34,345 nt of DNA. It comes from Thermococcus sp. (lineage in GTDB: Archaea > Methanobacteriota_B > Thermococci > Thermococcales > Thermococcaceae). Location of the stretch: contig JALTBN010000020.1 in the NCBI GenBank assembly GCA_027075325.1, positions 1-34,345 of the forward strand, read 5' to 3'. Shown piece after piece: positions 8,418 to 14,534 of this stretch (positions are counted from its first letter, which is position 1; each line of letters starts with the position of its first letter). The notes under the pieces are model-generated. The model had not been told where the DNA came from, ran no database searches, and saw nothing but the letters and a program-made list of their open reading frames with translations. A program made the translations under genes and the position numbers.

Positions 8418-9034
8418 GGAACTTAGAGAAGTCCTTCAACGGCGAGAAGATACTCGGGGGAATCAGCCTGGAAGCTAAGGGAGGCGAGGTGGTTGGCATA
8501 GTCGGCCCCAACGGGACGGGAAAGAGCACGCTCGTGAGGATTTTGGCCGGCGTGGAGAGGCCCGATTCCGGCGAGGTCTCGGTTAAAGGAAAGCTCTCGG
8601 TCGTCTACCAGGAGGACTACCTCCTCCCCTGGAAGAGGCTCCGCGATAATCTATGCCTCGGCCCCAAGTTCCGCGGAAGGGAGTGTCACCCGCTCGCCGT
8701 GGCGAGAAGGCTTGGAATAGGGGGGTTTCTAGACCTCTACCCCAAGGAAGTGAGCGGGGGAACGCGGAGGAAAGCGGCGATAGCGAGGGCTTTACTGCTT
8801 GACTTCGACGTTTTGATCCTCGACGAGCCTTTCACGGGCCTCGACACCGAGTCAAAGGACACTCTGCTCTCAATCGTCGGTGAACTCTCCAAGACCGGTA
8901 AAGCCGTCATCATAGTGTCGCACCAGCTCGAGGAACTCTTCCGGGTCGCCCACAGGGTTTACGTCCTCCGCGGAAGGCCGGCGAGGGTTAAGAAGATCCT
9001 GAGGAGGGAAGAACTTGGTAAGGGAGCTGTTTAA
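8393..9034 (+). CDS. ABC transporter ATPase, NitT/TauT (SsuB-like) family
   Basis: This 213-residue ATPase is the third part of the NitT/TauT-type importer. It shows Walker A GPNGTGKST, Q-loop LSVVYQEDYLLPWKRL (the LPW after the Q-loop is typical of SsuB/TauB proteins), signature VSGGTRRKAAIARAL, Walker B VLILDEPFTGLD and switch histidine IIVSHQ. The signature has Thr where Gln is usual (SGGT rather than SGGQ), a mild deviation. It is shorter than many SsuB proteins (about 240-260). The start ATG 8393 is served by GGGGAGG at 8378-8384. Confidence 0.91.
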   Translation: MGEALVLVRNLEKSFNGEKILGGISLEAKGGEVVGIVGPNGTGKSTLVRILAGVERPDSGEVSVKGKLSVVYQEDYLLPWKRLRDNLCLGPKFRGRECHPLAVARRLGIGGFLDLYPKEVSGGTRRKAAIARALLLDFDVLILDEPFTGLDTESKDTLLSIVGELSKTGKAVIIVSHQLEELFRVAHRVYVLRGRPARVKKILRREELGKGAV

Positions 9035-9698
9035 CAGCATAGCCGAGCGCTATGATATGGTCAACAGGCTGACAACGCTCGGGCTTGACAAAAGGTGGCG
9101 GAGAAAGGCCTGCGAGAGGGCGCTTGAGCATACAAAGGGGAGAAACCTCCGAATCCTCGACATAGCCTGCGGAACCGGGGATATGATAAGGTGCATGAGG
9201 AAAAGGCTTGAAAAGCGCGGCCTATCCGCCCACTTTTACGGCCTGGACTGCAGTGAGAGGATGCTCAAGATAGCGAGGGAAAAGGTTCCCTTCGCGCAGC
9301 TCAAGGTTGGAAACGCCGAGGAGATCCCCTTTCCTGATGGGAGTTTTGACTTAGTCAGCGTTGCCTTCGGCCTGAGGAACTTCTCGGACAGGGAGAAAGC
9401 TATTAGCGAAATCTACCGCGTTTTAAAGCAGGAGGGAATCCTTCTCCTCCTGGAGTTCTCGCGAAACGAGAGCTTTCTCGGGAAACTCACCTGGGTGTAT
9501 ACCAAAACGGTTGTTCCCCTCATCGGCGGCCTCCTAACGAGCAATAGAAAGGCCTACGACCACCTCTGGCGCTCCATCGAGGCGTTTCCCTCGCCGGAGG
9601 AGCTTTCGCTGGAGTTCGAGAGAAGGGGCTTTACGGCCCTCTCCTTCGAGTGGCTCTTTCCCAGGATAGCCTTCGTCATGGTTCTCCGGAAGGTTTAG
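9015..9698 (+). CDS. UbiE/MenG-like C-methyltransferase
   Basis: This 227-residue class I SAM methyltransferase matches the UbiE/MenG (COQ5) family that C-methylates demethylmenaquinone or 2-polyprenyl-benzoquinols. Family marks are FNSIAERYDMVNRLTTLGLD at the N-terminus, SAM-binding ILDIACGTGDM, FYGLDCSERML, the block FPDGSFDLVSVAFGLRNFSD, and YRVLKQEGILLLLEF. The start is TTG 9015, with GAGGAGGG at 9001-9008 upstream, overlapping the ATPase gene by 20 nt. Together with the UbiD- and UbiA-like genes it supplies the third late step of quinone synthesis. The 3' end overlaps the convergent methyltransferase gene by 23 nt. Confidence 0.9.
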   Translation: MVRELFNSIAERYDMVNRLTTLGLDKRWRRKACERALEHTKGRNLRILDIACGTGDMIRCMRKRLEKRGLSAHFYGLDCSERMLKIAREKVPFAQLKVGNAEEIPFPDGSFDLVSVAFGLRNFSDREKAISEIYRVLKQEGILLLLEFSRNESFLGKLTWVYTKTVVPLIGGLLTSNRKAYDHLWRSIEAFPSPEELSLEFERRGFTALSFEWLFPRIAFVMVLRKV

Positions 9699-10272
9699 CG
9701 ACCAAAAGCCTGACGGCGCCGTTCACGAGGCTTCTCTCCTCAAGGATTTCGAAGCCACCCTTCTTTAAGAGGTTTCCGACGTCCACCCTGAAGTCCGTTC
9801 CCGTTAATCTGCTCGTCAGCGCGCTCAAACCGCTCAAAAAAGTCCTGAAGACGGGGTTCTTCGGGGGAGAGCACTCCATCGCCAGGAGAAAGCCGTCCGG
9901 TTTTAAAACCCGCCTTACCTCTCTCAAAACCCTCTCCTTTTCTGGAACGACGCAGAGGAAGAAGGTGGAAACGGCAGTGTCAAAGCTCCTGTCCGGAAAC
10001 GGAAGGGAGCAGGCGTCGGCTTTGACGAGCTTTACCTTAGCAGGGCTTTTCTTCCCCTTAGCTTTCTTCAGCATCCTCTCGCTAATGTCAATCCCGACAA
10101 CCTCAACGTCTTCCCGGTAAAAGGGAAGGTTCAGGCCCGTTCCGACGCCAAGCTCTATAACCCTGCCCCGAGCCTTCTCAATTAACTCCTTCCTGGCCTT
10201 TCTTATTCCGATCGGCTTTTCGAGGAGAGCGTTTATCGGCTCGTAGATGAAGCTTGCCATGTCGTACAGCAC
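9676..10272 (-). CDS. Class I SAM-dependent methyltransferase, METTL7/UbiE-like
   Basis: This protein of about 198 residues has motif I VIELGVGTGLNLPFY, motif II VVGIDISERML and a post-I acidic region FPDRSFDTAVSTFFLC, followed by VRRVLKPDGFLLAMECSPP. It is a compact Rossmann-fold methyltransferase whose IELGVGTGLNLPFY signature resembles small membrane-associated lipid or thiol methyltransferases. The frame is open to a TTG at 10296, but I prefer GTG 10272 because GGAGG lies 7 nt upstream of it; ATG 10260 is a third option. It is on the opposite strand to the quinone-like operon and probably has its own promoter (TTAATTAA, about 10307-10318). The substrate is unknown. Confidence 0.82.
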   Translation of the reverse strand: MLYDMASFIYEPINALLEKPIGIRKARKELIEKARGRVIELGVGTGLNLPFYREDVEVVGIDISERMLKKAKGKKSPAKVKLVKADACSLPFPDRSFDTAVSTFFLCVVPEKERVLREVRRVLKPDGFLLAMECSPPKNPVFRTFLSGLSALTSRLTGTDFRVDVGNLLKKGGFEILEERSLVNGAVRLLVAKPSGEP

Positions 10273-10306
10273 GTTGCGCCCTCCAAAGGGAATCAAACAT
10301 GGCCTA

Positions 10307-10318
10307 CCTTAATTAAAG
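10307..10318 (-). promoter_or_regulatory. TATA-like promoter of the methyltransferase gene
   Basis: An A/T-only core, TTAATTAA, lies in the 62-nt space between the ferritin stop and the methyltransferase GTG. It is about 35-45 nt before the proposed start, which leaves a short leader. Confidence 0.45.
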
Positions 10319-10334
10319 AAAAATCCAGAGGGGA

Positions 10335-10856
10335 TCAGGCTTTCTGGGTCAGAAGGCTTCTGAGCTGAGAACCCCTGGCACCAAGCTCTCTGTCGAGCAT
10401 GAAGATTCCCTGAGGGCTGTCGCCGATTATCTTGAGCTTGTCGACGATGGTCTTCGTGCTCGCTTCCTCCTCAACCTGCTCCTGGACGAACCACTGGAGG
10501 AAGTTGTAGGTCGCGTGGTCGTTCTCCTCCTTCGCCAGGTCGACCAGTTTGAATATCGACTGCGTAACGCCGACCTCGTGGAGGTAAACCGCCTCGAAGG
10601 CCTTAAGCGGACTCTCAAATTCCTGCTTCGGCTTTTCTATCCTCTCAAGCTCGACCCTGCCTCCACGATCGAAGATGTAGTCGTAGAACCTGAGCGCGTG
10701 GCCGAGTTCCTCTTCCGCTTGAGCCTCCATCCAGCTGGCGAAGCCGTCGAGGCTTCTTTCTTTAAAGTAGGCCGCTATGCCAAAGTAGAAGTACGCCGAG
10801 AAAAGCTCCTTGTTGAGTTGCTCGTTCAGGGCATTCAGCATTTTTTCACTCAGCAT
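10335..10856 (-). CDS. Ferritin (iron-storage cage subunit)
   Basis: This 173-residue ferritin should assemble into a 24-subunit cage that oxidises Fe(II) and stores iron. The four-helix diiron centre is visible: Glu17 in [11 protein letters not shown], Glu50 and His53 in [15 protein letters not shown], and further acidic residues in YLHEVGVTQ and [15 protein letters not shown]. Its length matches archaeal and bacterial non-haem ferritins (FtnA type). I chose ATG 10856 because GAGGTGAT lies 4-5 nt upstream; the frame starts three codons earlier at a GTG that is part of that site. The gene is divergent from the oxidative-stress cluster across a 149-nt control region. The stop is followed by a T-rich stretch in the transcript. 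Confidence 0.95.
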   Translation of the reverse strand: MLSEKMLNALNEQLNKELFSAYFYFGIAAYFKERSLDGFASWMEAQAEEELGHALRFYDYIFDRGGRVELERIEKPKQEFESPLKAFEAVYLHEVGVTQSIFKLVDLAKEENDHATYNFLQWFVQEQVEEEASTKTIVDKLKIIGDSPQGIFMLDRELGARGSQLRSLLTQKA

Positions 10857-10889
10857 TACAATCACCTCGTCTTTTTCTTGTTTTCGAAC

Positions 10890-10898
10890 CTTATAAGT
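10890..10898 (-). promoter_or_regulatory. TATA box of the ferritin gene
   Basis: CTTATAAG, a near-palindromic archaeal TATA box, lies about 35 nt before the ferritin start. The longer word AACCTTATAAG (10888-10898) recurs exactly at the rubredoxin promoter (11910-11920). Confidence 0.55.
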
Positions 10899-10910
10899 TT
10901 ATCTATCGAA

Positions 10911-10923
10911 CCCATTTTATGGG
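10911..10923. promoter_or_regulatory. Perfect 5-3-5 palindrome in the ferritin / CxxC-gene control region
   Basis: CCCAT-TTT-ATGGG is a perfect inverted repeat upstream of the ferritin TATA box and about 10 nt before the TTTTTAATTA core of the rightward promoter. Its placement between two divergent genes of the iron/oxidative-stress type fits an operator, but no regulator is identified. Confidence 0.4.
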
Positions 10924-11005
10924 GAACCAAAAGTTTTTAATTAATCCTAATAAAACACCTTATTCGAATGAAGGCAGATTTAACTGGTCACAGCGGTGAA
11001 GAATT

Positions 11006-11278
11006 ATGGAAAAGATTAAGTATGTAATTGAAGAATTCAACAGGACCCACGGAAGCGAGGCAACGGTGAGAATAAAGAATGTAAAGGGTGAAGAGGCCAT
11101 ACTGGAATTTGAGGGTTCGTTCTGTGCAACATGCGGTCTCCACGATTACTTTGACGATATCAAATGGGAGGCAATGGAATTTGGACTTAATGTGGAACCC
11201 GTTGAAGTACTCGAAGCAGAAGAGGACGAGTTTGAGCACGGTCGGTATATAGTGAAGTACCGGATTATTAGGAGATAA
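11006..11278 (+). CDS. Small CxxC protein, NifU C-terminal-domain-like
   Basis: This 90-residue protein is first in the rightward oxidative-stress cluster. Its middle reads EAILEFEGSFCATCGLHDYF: a beta strand followed by a CxxC (Cys39, Cys42) at the start of a helix, then LNVEPVEVLE. The order resembles the C-terminal scaffold domain of NifU proteins (strand, G-x-C-x-x-C, helix, strand), which binds or transfers Fe-S clusters. That assignment is tentative. ATG 11006 has GGTGA (10995-10999) 6 nt upstream. The 3' end is acidic and charged. Neighbours (ferritin, rubrerythrin) fit a role in Fe-S repair or iron delivery. Confidence 0.8.
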   Translation: MEKIKYVIEEFNRTHGSEATVRIKNVKGEEAILEFEGSFCATCGLHDYFDDIKWEAMEFGLNVEPVEVLEAEEDEFEHGRYIVKYRIIRR

Positions 11279-11286
11279 TAGAACTA

Positions 11287-11297
11287 AACCTTAGGTT
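11287..11297. promoter_or_regulatory. AACCTTAGGTT inverted repeat upstream of the rubrerythrin TATA box
   Basis: AACC-TTA-GGTT is an inverted repeat (central base excepted), flanked by GAAC and TTC. It ends 8 nt before the TATA box at 11306-11314, where a regulator could compete with TFB. It shares the TTAGGTT word with the peroxiredoxin palindrome. Confidence 0.38.
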
Positions 11298-11305
11298 CAG
11301 GAAAC

Positions 11306-11314
11306 ATTTTTATA
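11306..11314 (+). promoter_or_regulatory. TATA box of the rubrerythrin gene
   Basis: TTTTTATAC lies about 45-50 nt before ATG 11358, preceded by a purine-rich GGAAAC that could act as BRE. The predicted transcript start is near 11336-11340, leaving a leader of about 20 nt that contains the GGTG ribosome site. Confidence 0.6.
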
Positions 11315-11357
11315 CACCAACGAACAGAGAAATTTGATGGTTTTTCAGGTGTTAGGA

Positions 11358-11873
11358 ATGGTAGTGAAAAAGAAAATGACCAGGAAGTTTTTGGAAGACG
11401 CCTTTGCCGGCGAAAGCATGGCCCATATGAGATACCTCATCTTCGCGGAGAAGGCCGAGAAGGAGGGCTTTCCAAAGGTGGCCAAGCTCTTCAGGGCCAT
11501 CGCTTATGCGGAGTTCGTCCACGCGAAGAACCACTTCATCGCCCTTGGAAACCTCGGCAAGACCCCAGAGAACCTCCAGGCGGGAATAGACGGCGAGACC
11601 TACGAGGTCGAGGAGATGTACCCCGTCTTCAGGAAGGCTGCCGAGTTCCAGGGCGAGAAGGACGCGGTAAGAACGACCCACTACGCCCTCGAAGCCGAGA
11701 AGCTCCACGCGGAGCTTTACAAGAAAGCTAAGGAGAAGGCCGAGAGCGGAGAGGACATCGAGATAAAGAGGGTCTACATCTGCCCTGTCTGCGGTTATAC
11801 AGCCGTCGACGAGGCCCCCGAATACTGCCCCGTCTGCGGCGCTCCGCGGGAGAAGTTCGTGGTCTTCGAGTGA
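11358..11873 (+). CDS. Rubrerythrin
   Basis: This 171-residue protein is a classical rubrerythrin, a peroxide reductase that accepts electrons from rubredoxin. The N-terminal four-helix diiron domain has FAGESMAHMRYLIFAEKAE, AIAYAEFVHAKNHF and HYALEAEKLHAELY; the C-terminal rubredoxin-like domain has two metal-binding pairs, YICPVCGYT and EYCPVCGAP. The length equals that of P. furiosus rubrerythrin (171), and the N-terminus MVVKKKMT also agrees, so ATG 1 is placed at 11358 rather than the upstream 11334. GGTG is 6 nt upstream. It lies in line with rubredoxin and superoxide reductase, its functional partners. Confidence 0.96.
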   Translation: MVVKKKMTRKFLEDAFAGESMAHMRYLIFAEKAEKEGFPKVAKLFRAIAYAEFVHAKNHFIALGNLGKTPENLQAGIDGETYEVEEMYPVFRKAAEFQGEKDAVRTTHYALEAEKLHAELYKKAKEKAESGEDIEIKRVYICPVCGYTAVDEAPEYCPVCGAPREKFVVFE

Positions 11874-11892
11874 GCCTTTCGTTTTTTGGTTT
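11874..11892 (+). terminator. T-rich termination signal after rubrerythrin
   Basis: The stop codon is followed by CCTTTCGTTTTTTGG, a T-run of the kind that ends archaeal transcription without a strong hairpin. The rubredoxin promoter follows 20 nt later. Confidence 0.45.
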
Positions 11893-11912
11893 CCCAAGTT
11901 TGAACCGCAAAC

Positions 11913-11920
11913 CTTATAAG
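11913..11920 (+). promoter_or_regulatory. TATA box of the rubredoxin-superoxide reductase operon
   Basis: CTTATAAG lies 40 nt before the rubredoxin ATG, preceded by an A-rich CGCAAAC that can serve as BRE. Transcription should start near 11940, giving a very short leader. Confidence 0.6.
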
Positions 11921-11925
11921 AACGA

Positions 11926-11940
11926 CCTAATAACATTAGG
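11926..11940. promoter_or_regulatory. Perfect palindrome CCTAAT-AAC-ATTAGG at the rubredoxin transcription start
   Basis: The 6-3-6 inverted repeat is perfect and begins 6 nt after the TATA box, so it covers the expected start of transcription. That is a common position for an archaeal repressor site. Related TTAGG/CCTAA repeats occur at the rubrerythrin (11287-11297) and peroxiredoxin (25242-25257) promoters. Confidence 0.5.
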
Positions 11941-11952
11941 ATGGTGAAAGAA

Positions 11953-12114
11953 ATGGCAAAGTGGAAGTGTATAGTTTGTGGCTACATCTATGATGAGGAC
12001 GAGGGGGACGAGGACAGCGGAGTTGCCCCGGGAACCAAGTTTGAAGATTTGCCAGACGACTGGGTCTGCCCGCTCTGCGGCGCTCCCAAGGACATGTTTG
12101 AAAAAATAGAGTGA
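11953..12114 (+). CDS. Rubredoxin
   Basis: This 53-residue protein was read directly from the sequence. It has the two rubredoxin metal knuckles, [14 protein letters not shown] near the N-terminus and [14 protein letters not shown] near the C-terminus, which bind one Fe with four cysteines. The central [15 protein letters not shown] is the diagnostic rubredoxin segment. ATG 11953 is chosen because GGTGA (11943-11947) is 5 nt upstream and the product begins MAKWKC as in Pyrococcus rubredoxin; an in-frame ATG at 11941 lies inside the palindrome region. The protein passes electrons to superoxide reductase and rubrerythrin; the superoxide reductase gene follows after 10 nt. Confidence 0.96.
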   Translation: MAKWKCIVCGYIYDEDEGDEDSGVAPGTKFEDLPDDWVCPLCGAPKDMFEKIE

Positions 12115-12124
12115 GGTGGTCGAG

Positions 12125-12472
12125 ATGCTTAGCGAAACCATAAAGAGTGGAGACTGGAAGGGGGAGAAACACGTCCCCGTTATAGAGTACGAGAAGGACG
12201 GAAACCTCGTCAAGGTAGAGGTCAGCGTCGGCAAGGAGATACCGCACCCGAACACCCCGGAGCACCACATAGCCTGGATACAGCTCTGGTTCCAGCCCGA
12301 GGATGGGGCCTTCCCAATCTTGGTCGGCAAGGTCGAGTTCAGCAACCACAGCGACCCGCTCACCGAGCCGAGGGCCGTCTTCTTCTTCAGGACCGAGAAG
12401 AAAGGCAAGCTCTACGCCCTCAGCTACTGCAACATCCACGGCCTCTGGGAGAACGAGGTTCAGCTCGAGTGA
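12125..12472 (+). CDS. Superoxide reductase (neelaredoxin type)
   Basis: This 115-residue class II superoxide reductase reduces superoxide to hydrogen peroxide without making oxygen, using rubredoxin electrons. The five-coordinate iron ligands are present: Glu14 and His16 in GDWKGEKHVPVIEYE, His41 and His47 in IPHPNTPEHHIAW, Cys102 and His105 in SYCNIHGLWENEV. Compared with the 124-residue P. furiosus enzyme, about nine residues are missing from the loop before the PRAVFFFRTEKKGKLYALS strand region. ATG 12125 follows GAGGTGG (12113-12119) at a good distance. The gene is co-transcribed with rubredoxin. A T-run follows the stop. Confidence 0.96.
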   Translation: MLSETIKSGDWKGEKHVPVIEYEKDGNLVKVEVSVGKEIPHPNTPEHHIAWIQLWFQPEDGAFPILVGKVEFSNHSDPLTEPRAVFFFRTEKKGKLYALSYCNIHGLWENEVQLE

Positions 12473-12473
12473 T

Positions 12474-12487
12474 TTCCATCTTTTTTC
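12474..12487 (+). terminator. T-rich termination signal after superoxide reductase
   Basis: TTCCATCTTTTTTC directly follows the superoxide reductase stop and ends the rubredoxin-superoxide reductase transcript. A new promoter region for the membrane-protein gene starts about 15 nt further on. Confidence 0.45.
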
Positions 12488-12552
12488 CTACCTATCGGCA
12501 GGTTTATTAACTTCCGGATCGAGTTTTAAGTATTACACTGGTGATGGTCGAG

Positions 12553-13158
12553 ATGAACGTATATTCTGGAGCTATGGCTTTTGGTGGTTTGCTCTCTCTT
12601 GCAGATATAATCTTGACGTGGAACCTGGCGAGGATAGTTGAGAAAGTTAGGATCGGAAGGGAAAAGCTTTCATGGCTCATTCTCCTTGGAGGTCTAATTA
12701 CTGCCATAGGGTTCATTCCCCCAGTTCTGAGCGAAGAGGGACAACTGATTGTGTGGGCCCTTATACTGGGCCCGGTTCTCATAGGGTATGTCCTTTCAGA
12801 GAGCGGGCTTGTGCGGACTACCCTGGAAATGCTGTTGCAGGTTGCAGTGGTAGTGTTCTCACTTGTTTTCAAAGGAGGAGACTATCTGGCCACAGCCCAA
12901 ATATTCTCGGCGGTGTCAGTAATCCTTCTGATGAACGCCGTTGCATTCTACATCAACTCTCCTTCCAGGGTGTCGTGGATTTCCAGAGCCGCTGCATGGC
13001 TTTTTGCATTCTTCATCCTCTTAAACGCCTGGAAGCATGGTACAATCTATCTCTCCTGTTTGTACCTTTTCTCACAGCTCCTCTGGTTATATGCACTTGT
13101 AAAACTGCATTTCGTGGCAAGACAGAGACTTCCCAGAAATGCCCAGGAAGGCTTATAA
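12553..13158 (+). CDS. Unknown multi-pass membrane protein
   Basis: This 201-residue protein has about six hydrophobic segments (for example GAMAFGGLLSLADIILTW, LSWLILLGGLITAIGFIPPV, LIVWALILGPVLIGYVL, AAAWLFAFFILLNAW) and a basic C-terminus ending RQRLPRNAQEGL. I do not recognise the family. No charged or metal-binding motif stands out. ATG 12553 is chosen because GGTGAT (12540-12545) lies 7 nt upstream; ATG 12544 overlaps that site. A TTTATTAA core near 12502 could be its TATA box. Codon use is a little more AT-rich than in the neighbouring stress genes. Its stop lies inside the TATA box of the next gene. Confidence 0.82.
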   Translation: MNVYSGAMAFGGLLSLADIILTWNLARIVEKVRIGREKLSWLILLGGLITAIGFIPPVLSEEGQLIVWALILGPVLIGYVLSESGLVRTTLEMLLQVAVVVFSLVFKGGDYLATAQIFSAVSVILLMNAVAFYINSPSRVSWISRAAAWLFAFFILLNAWKHGTIYLSCLYLFSQLLWLYALVKLHFVARQRLPRNAQEGL

Positions 13159-13159
13159 C
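13151..13159 (+). promoter_or_regulatory. TATA box of the DUF59 / ferritin-like operon
   Basis: GCTTATAAC overlaps the stop codon of the preceding gene and lies about 40 nt before ATG 13194. The following GGTGAG (13182-13187) is the ribosome site. Confidence 0.55.
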
Positions 13160-13193
13160 CGTGCACCCGGAACCCCGTAGTGGTGAGAAAAAA

Positions 13194-13553
13194 ATGAAGG
13201 TTTACATGCCAGACCGCGAGTGGCCCGAGCACTACAGGCCGGTCCTTGAGGAGCTCGCGAAGATAACCGACCCGATCACAGGAGGGGACGTCCTGGACTC
13301 AGGCGTCATAGCAGGACTGGAGGTTGCGGAAGACACGCTCAAGGTATGGCTCAACTTCGAGAGCCACGCCGAGTACAACATAACGGGTGAGAGCGCCATC
13401 GCCTACTCCAAGATAATCGGCGATATAATGGAGCGCTTCGCCCTCGTGAGGTTCCAGAACGTCTACGTCTACGACCTCAAGAACAATCCCGTAGGGGTCT
13501 TTGAGAACACGAAGGGCTACACAATCGAGGACATAAGCCCGGAGAAGGCCTGA
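13194..13553 (+). CDS. MIP18/DUF59-family protein (SufT-like), first of a tandem pair
   Basis: This 119-residue protein shows the MIP18 (DUF59, PF01883) pattern: a helix VLEELAKITDPITGG, then strands GVIAGLEVAEDTLKVWLNFE, then a helix ITGESAIAYSKIIGDIMERF and a final strand VRFQNVYVYDLKN. The family takes part in Fe-S protein maturation. The conserved family cysteine is absent here, as the protein has none, so it may be a partner or regulatory form. ATG 13194 is preferred because GGTGAG lies 6 nt upstream and a promoter lies 35 nt upstream; the frame is open much further back but overlaps the membrane gene. It is followed by a second DUF59 gene after 2 nt. Confidence 0.85.
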   Translation: MKVYMPDREWPEHYRPVLEELAKITDPITGGDVLDSGVIAGLEVAEDTLKVWLNFESHAEYNITGESAIAYSKIIGDIMERFALVRFQNVYVYDLKNNPVGVFENTKGYTIEDISPEKA

Positions 13554-13555
13554 GG

Positions 13556-13933
13556 ATGGGACTGCTGGGAATCTTCAGGGCCCCCAAGAGAAAAACCCCA
13601 AAGAGGGGGCCCCGGGAGGACCTTCCTCCCGATGTCAGAGAGGTAGTTGAGGCCCTCAGATCCGTCATCGACCCGGAGACTGAGCTGGACATCGTTGACG
13701 AGGGCCTGCTCTACGGCCTTACCGTTAGTGGGGAGAAGGTCCAGGTTTTCCTCCTCATGGCCCGTTCAACGCCGGAGTGCCACTTCTGCCAGAGCATAGC
13801 GGTGAACGTACAGAGAAGGATCCTCAGGGACATCGTCGAGACCCTGAGGAAGGAAGGGTTTAAGAGGATTGAAGCGTATAACGAAATAGGGCTTTTGCTC
13901 GAAGAGTGGGGTGATGAAGATGGTTCCGCCTGA
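13556..13933 (+). CDS. MIP18/DUF59-family protein (SufT-like), second of a tandem pair
   Basis: This 125-residue protein has a basic, proline-rich N-terminus (APKRKTPKRGPRE) and then a DUF59 domain: VREVVEALRSVIDPETELD, IVDEGLLYGLTVSGEKVQVF, and LMARSTPECHFCQSIAVNVQ. The segment TPECHFC carries the cysteine typical of MIP18/SufT proteins, here as a CxxC pair. The family assists Fe-S cluster assembly on target proteins. The ATG follows the previous stop by 2 nt, and its 3' end overlaps the ferritin-like gene, so the three genes form an operon. Its pairing with a cysteine-free DUF59 protein suggests a heteromeric unit. Confidence 0.86.
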   Translation: MGLLGIFRAPKRKTPKRGPREDLPPDVREVVEALRSVIDPETELDIVDEGLLYGLTVSGEKVQVFLLMARSTPECHFCQSIAVNVQRRILRDIVETLRKEGFKRIEAYNEIGLLLEEWGDEDGSA

Positions 13934-14444
13934 ACTTGACGAGGGGCTCCCCCTCGAAAAGATGAAGGAATTTTCCCTTGAGGAGCTTTTGGGAATGGCC
14001 ATAAAGGCCGAGATTGGTGCCAGAAGGTTCTACGAGAGCCTCGCTGAGAGGATAGACATCCAGGAGCTTAAGGAGAAGATAGAATGGCTCGCCGGTGAGG
14101 AGAAGAAGCACGAGGAGCTTTTGAGGAAGATCTACGCCAACATGTTTCCAGGAAAGGAAGTTATCTTCCCAAAGGAGCACATCGGGCCGGAACTCCAGCC
14201 GGTCGCGAGGGAGCTCAACAGCGTTCAAGATATCATAGACCTCATCCGCTGGGCCATGAAGGCCGAGGAGATAGCGGCGCAGTTCTATGCCAAGCTTGAG
14301 GGTATAGTGGACACCGAGGAAAAGAAAAGGCTCATGCGCTACCTCAGCGACATGGAGTGGGGCCACTACTACAACCTGAAGGCCGAGTATGAACTCCTCC
14401 TTGACTGGGAGATGTACGGCCAGATGATGCACGTTGGGCCATAG
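13920..14444 (+). CDS. Ferritin-like (rubrerythrin-type diiron) protein without rubredoxin domain
   Basis: This 174-residue helical protein has two duplicated helix pairs with diiron-type motifs: AIKAEIGARRFYESLAE and LAGEEKKHEELLRKIY in the first half, and AMKAEEIAAQFYAKLEG and YLSDMEWGHYYNLKAEYELL in the second. Each half carries an E-x6-Y and an E-x-x-H pattern, as in rubrerythrin/erythrin proteins, but there is no cysteine-rich rubredoxin domain. It probably oxidises Fe(II) or reduces peroxide. ATG 13920 is chosen because GGGTGAT (13909-13915) precedes it; ATG 13914 overlaps that site. It is the last gene of the DUF59 operon, which ties it to Fe-S or iron homeostasis. Confidence 0.86.
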   Translation: MVPPELDEGLPLEKMKEFSLEELLGMAIKAEIGARRFYESLAERIDIQELKEKIEWLAGEEKKHEELLRKIYANMFPGKEVIFPKEHIGPELQPVARELNSVQDIIDLIRWAMKAEEIAAQFYAKLEGIVDTEEKKRLMRYLSDMEWGHYYNLKAEYELLLDWEMYGQMMHVGP

Positions 14445-14450
14445 TCTTTC

Positions 14451-14472
14451 ATTTCTCCAATATTTCTCCAAT
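14451..14472. repeat. Perfect tandem duplication of ATTTCTCCAAT
   Basis: Two adjacent copies of an 11-nt unit (14451-14461 and 14462-14472) lie just downstream of the ferritin-like stop. On the plus strand they are T/C-rich and may help termination. They sit at the junction with the AT-rich surface-glycan region. Confidence 0.7.
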
Positions 14473-14534
14473 CTTGCTTTGAATCCAGCACGTTAGTAGG
14501 ACTCCACCTGCAACCTGCTGGGACGAGACGCTCG

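Noticed and set aside
11281..11310. SurR-type operator (GTT-n3-AAC) upstream of rubrerythrin
   Set aside because: The spacing GTTCAGGAAAC does not give the n3 arrangement, so the sulfur-response regulator site is not supported.
11352..11936. 194-residue minus-strand frame opposite rubrerythrin
   Set aside because: Antisense shadow of a gene identical in layout to known rubrerythrin; composition is Leu/Val-rich from reversed codons.
12672..13193. N-terminal extension of the first DUF59 protein over the membrane-protein gene
   Set aside because: The extension has no domain and overlaps another gene; ATG 13194 has a TATA box and a GGTGAG site at proper distances.
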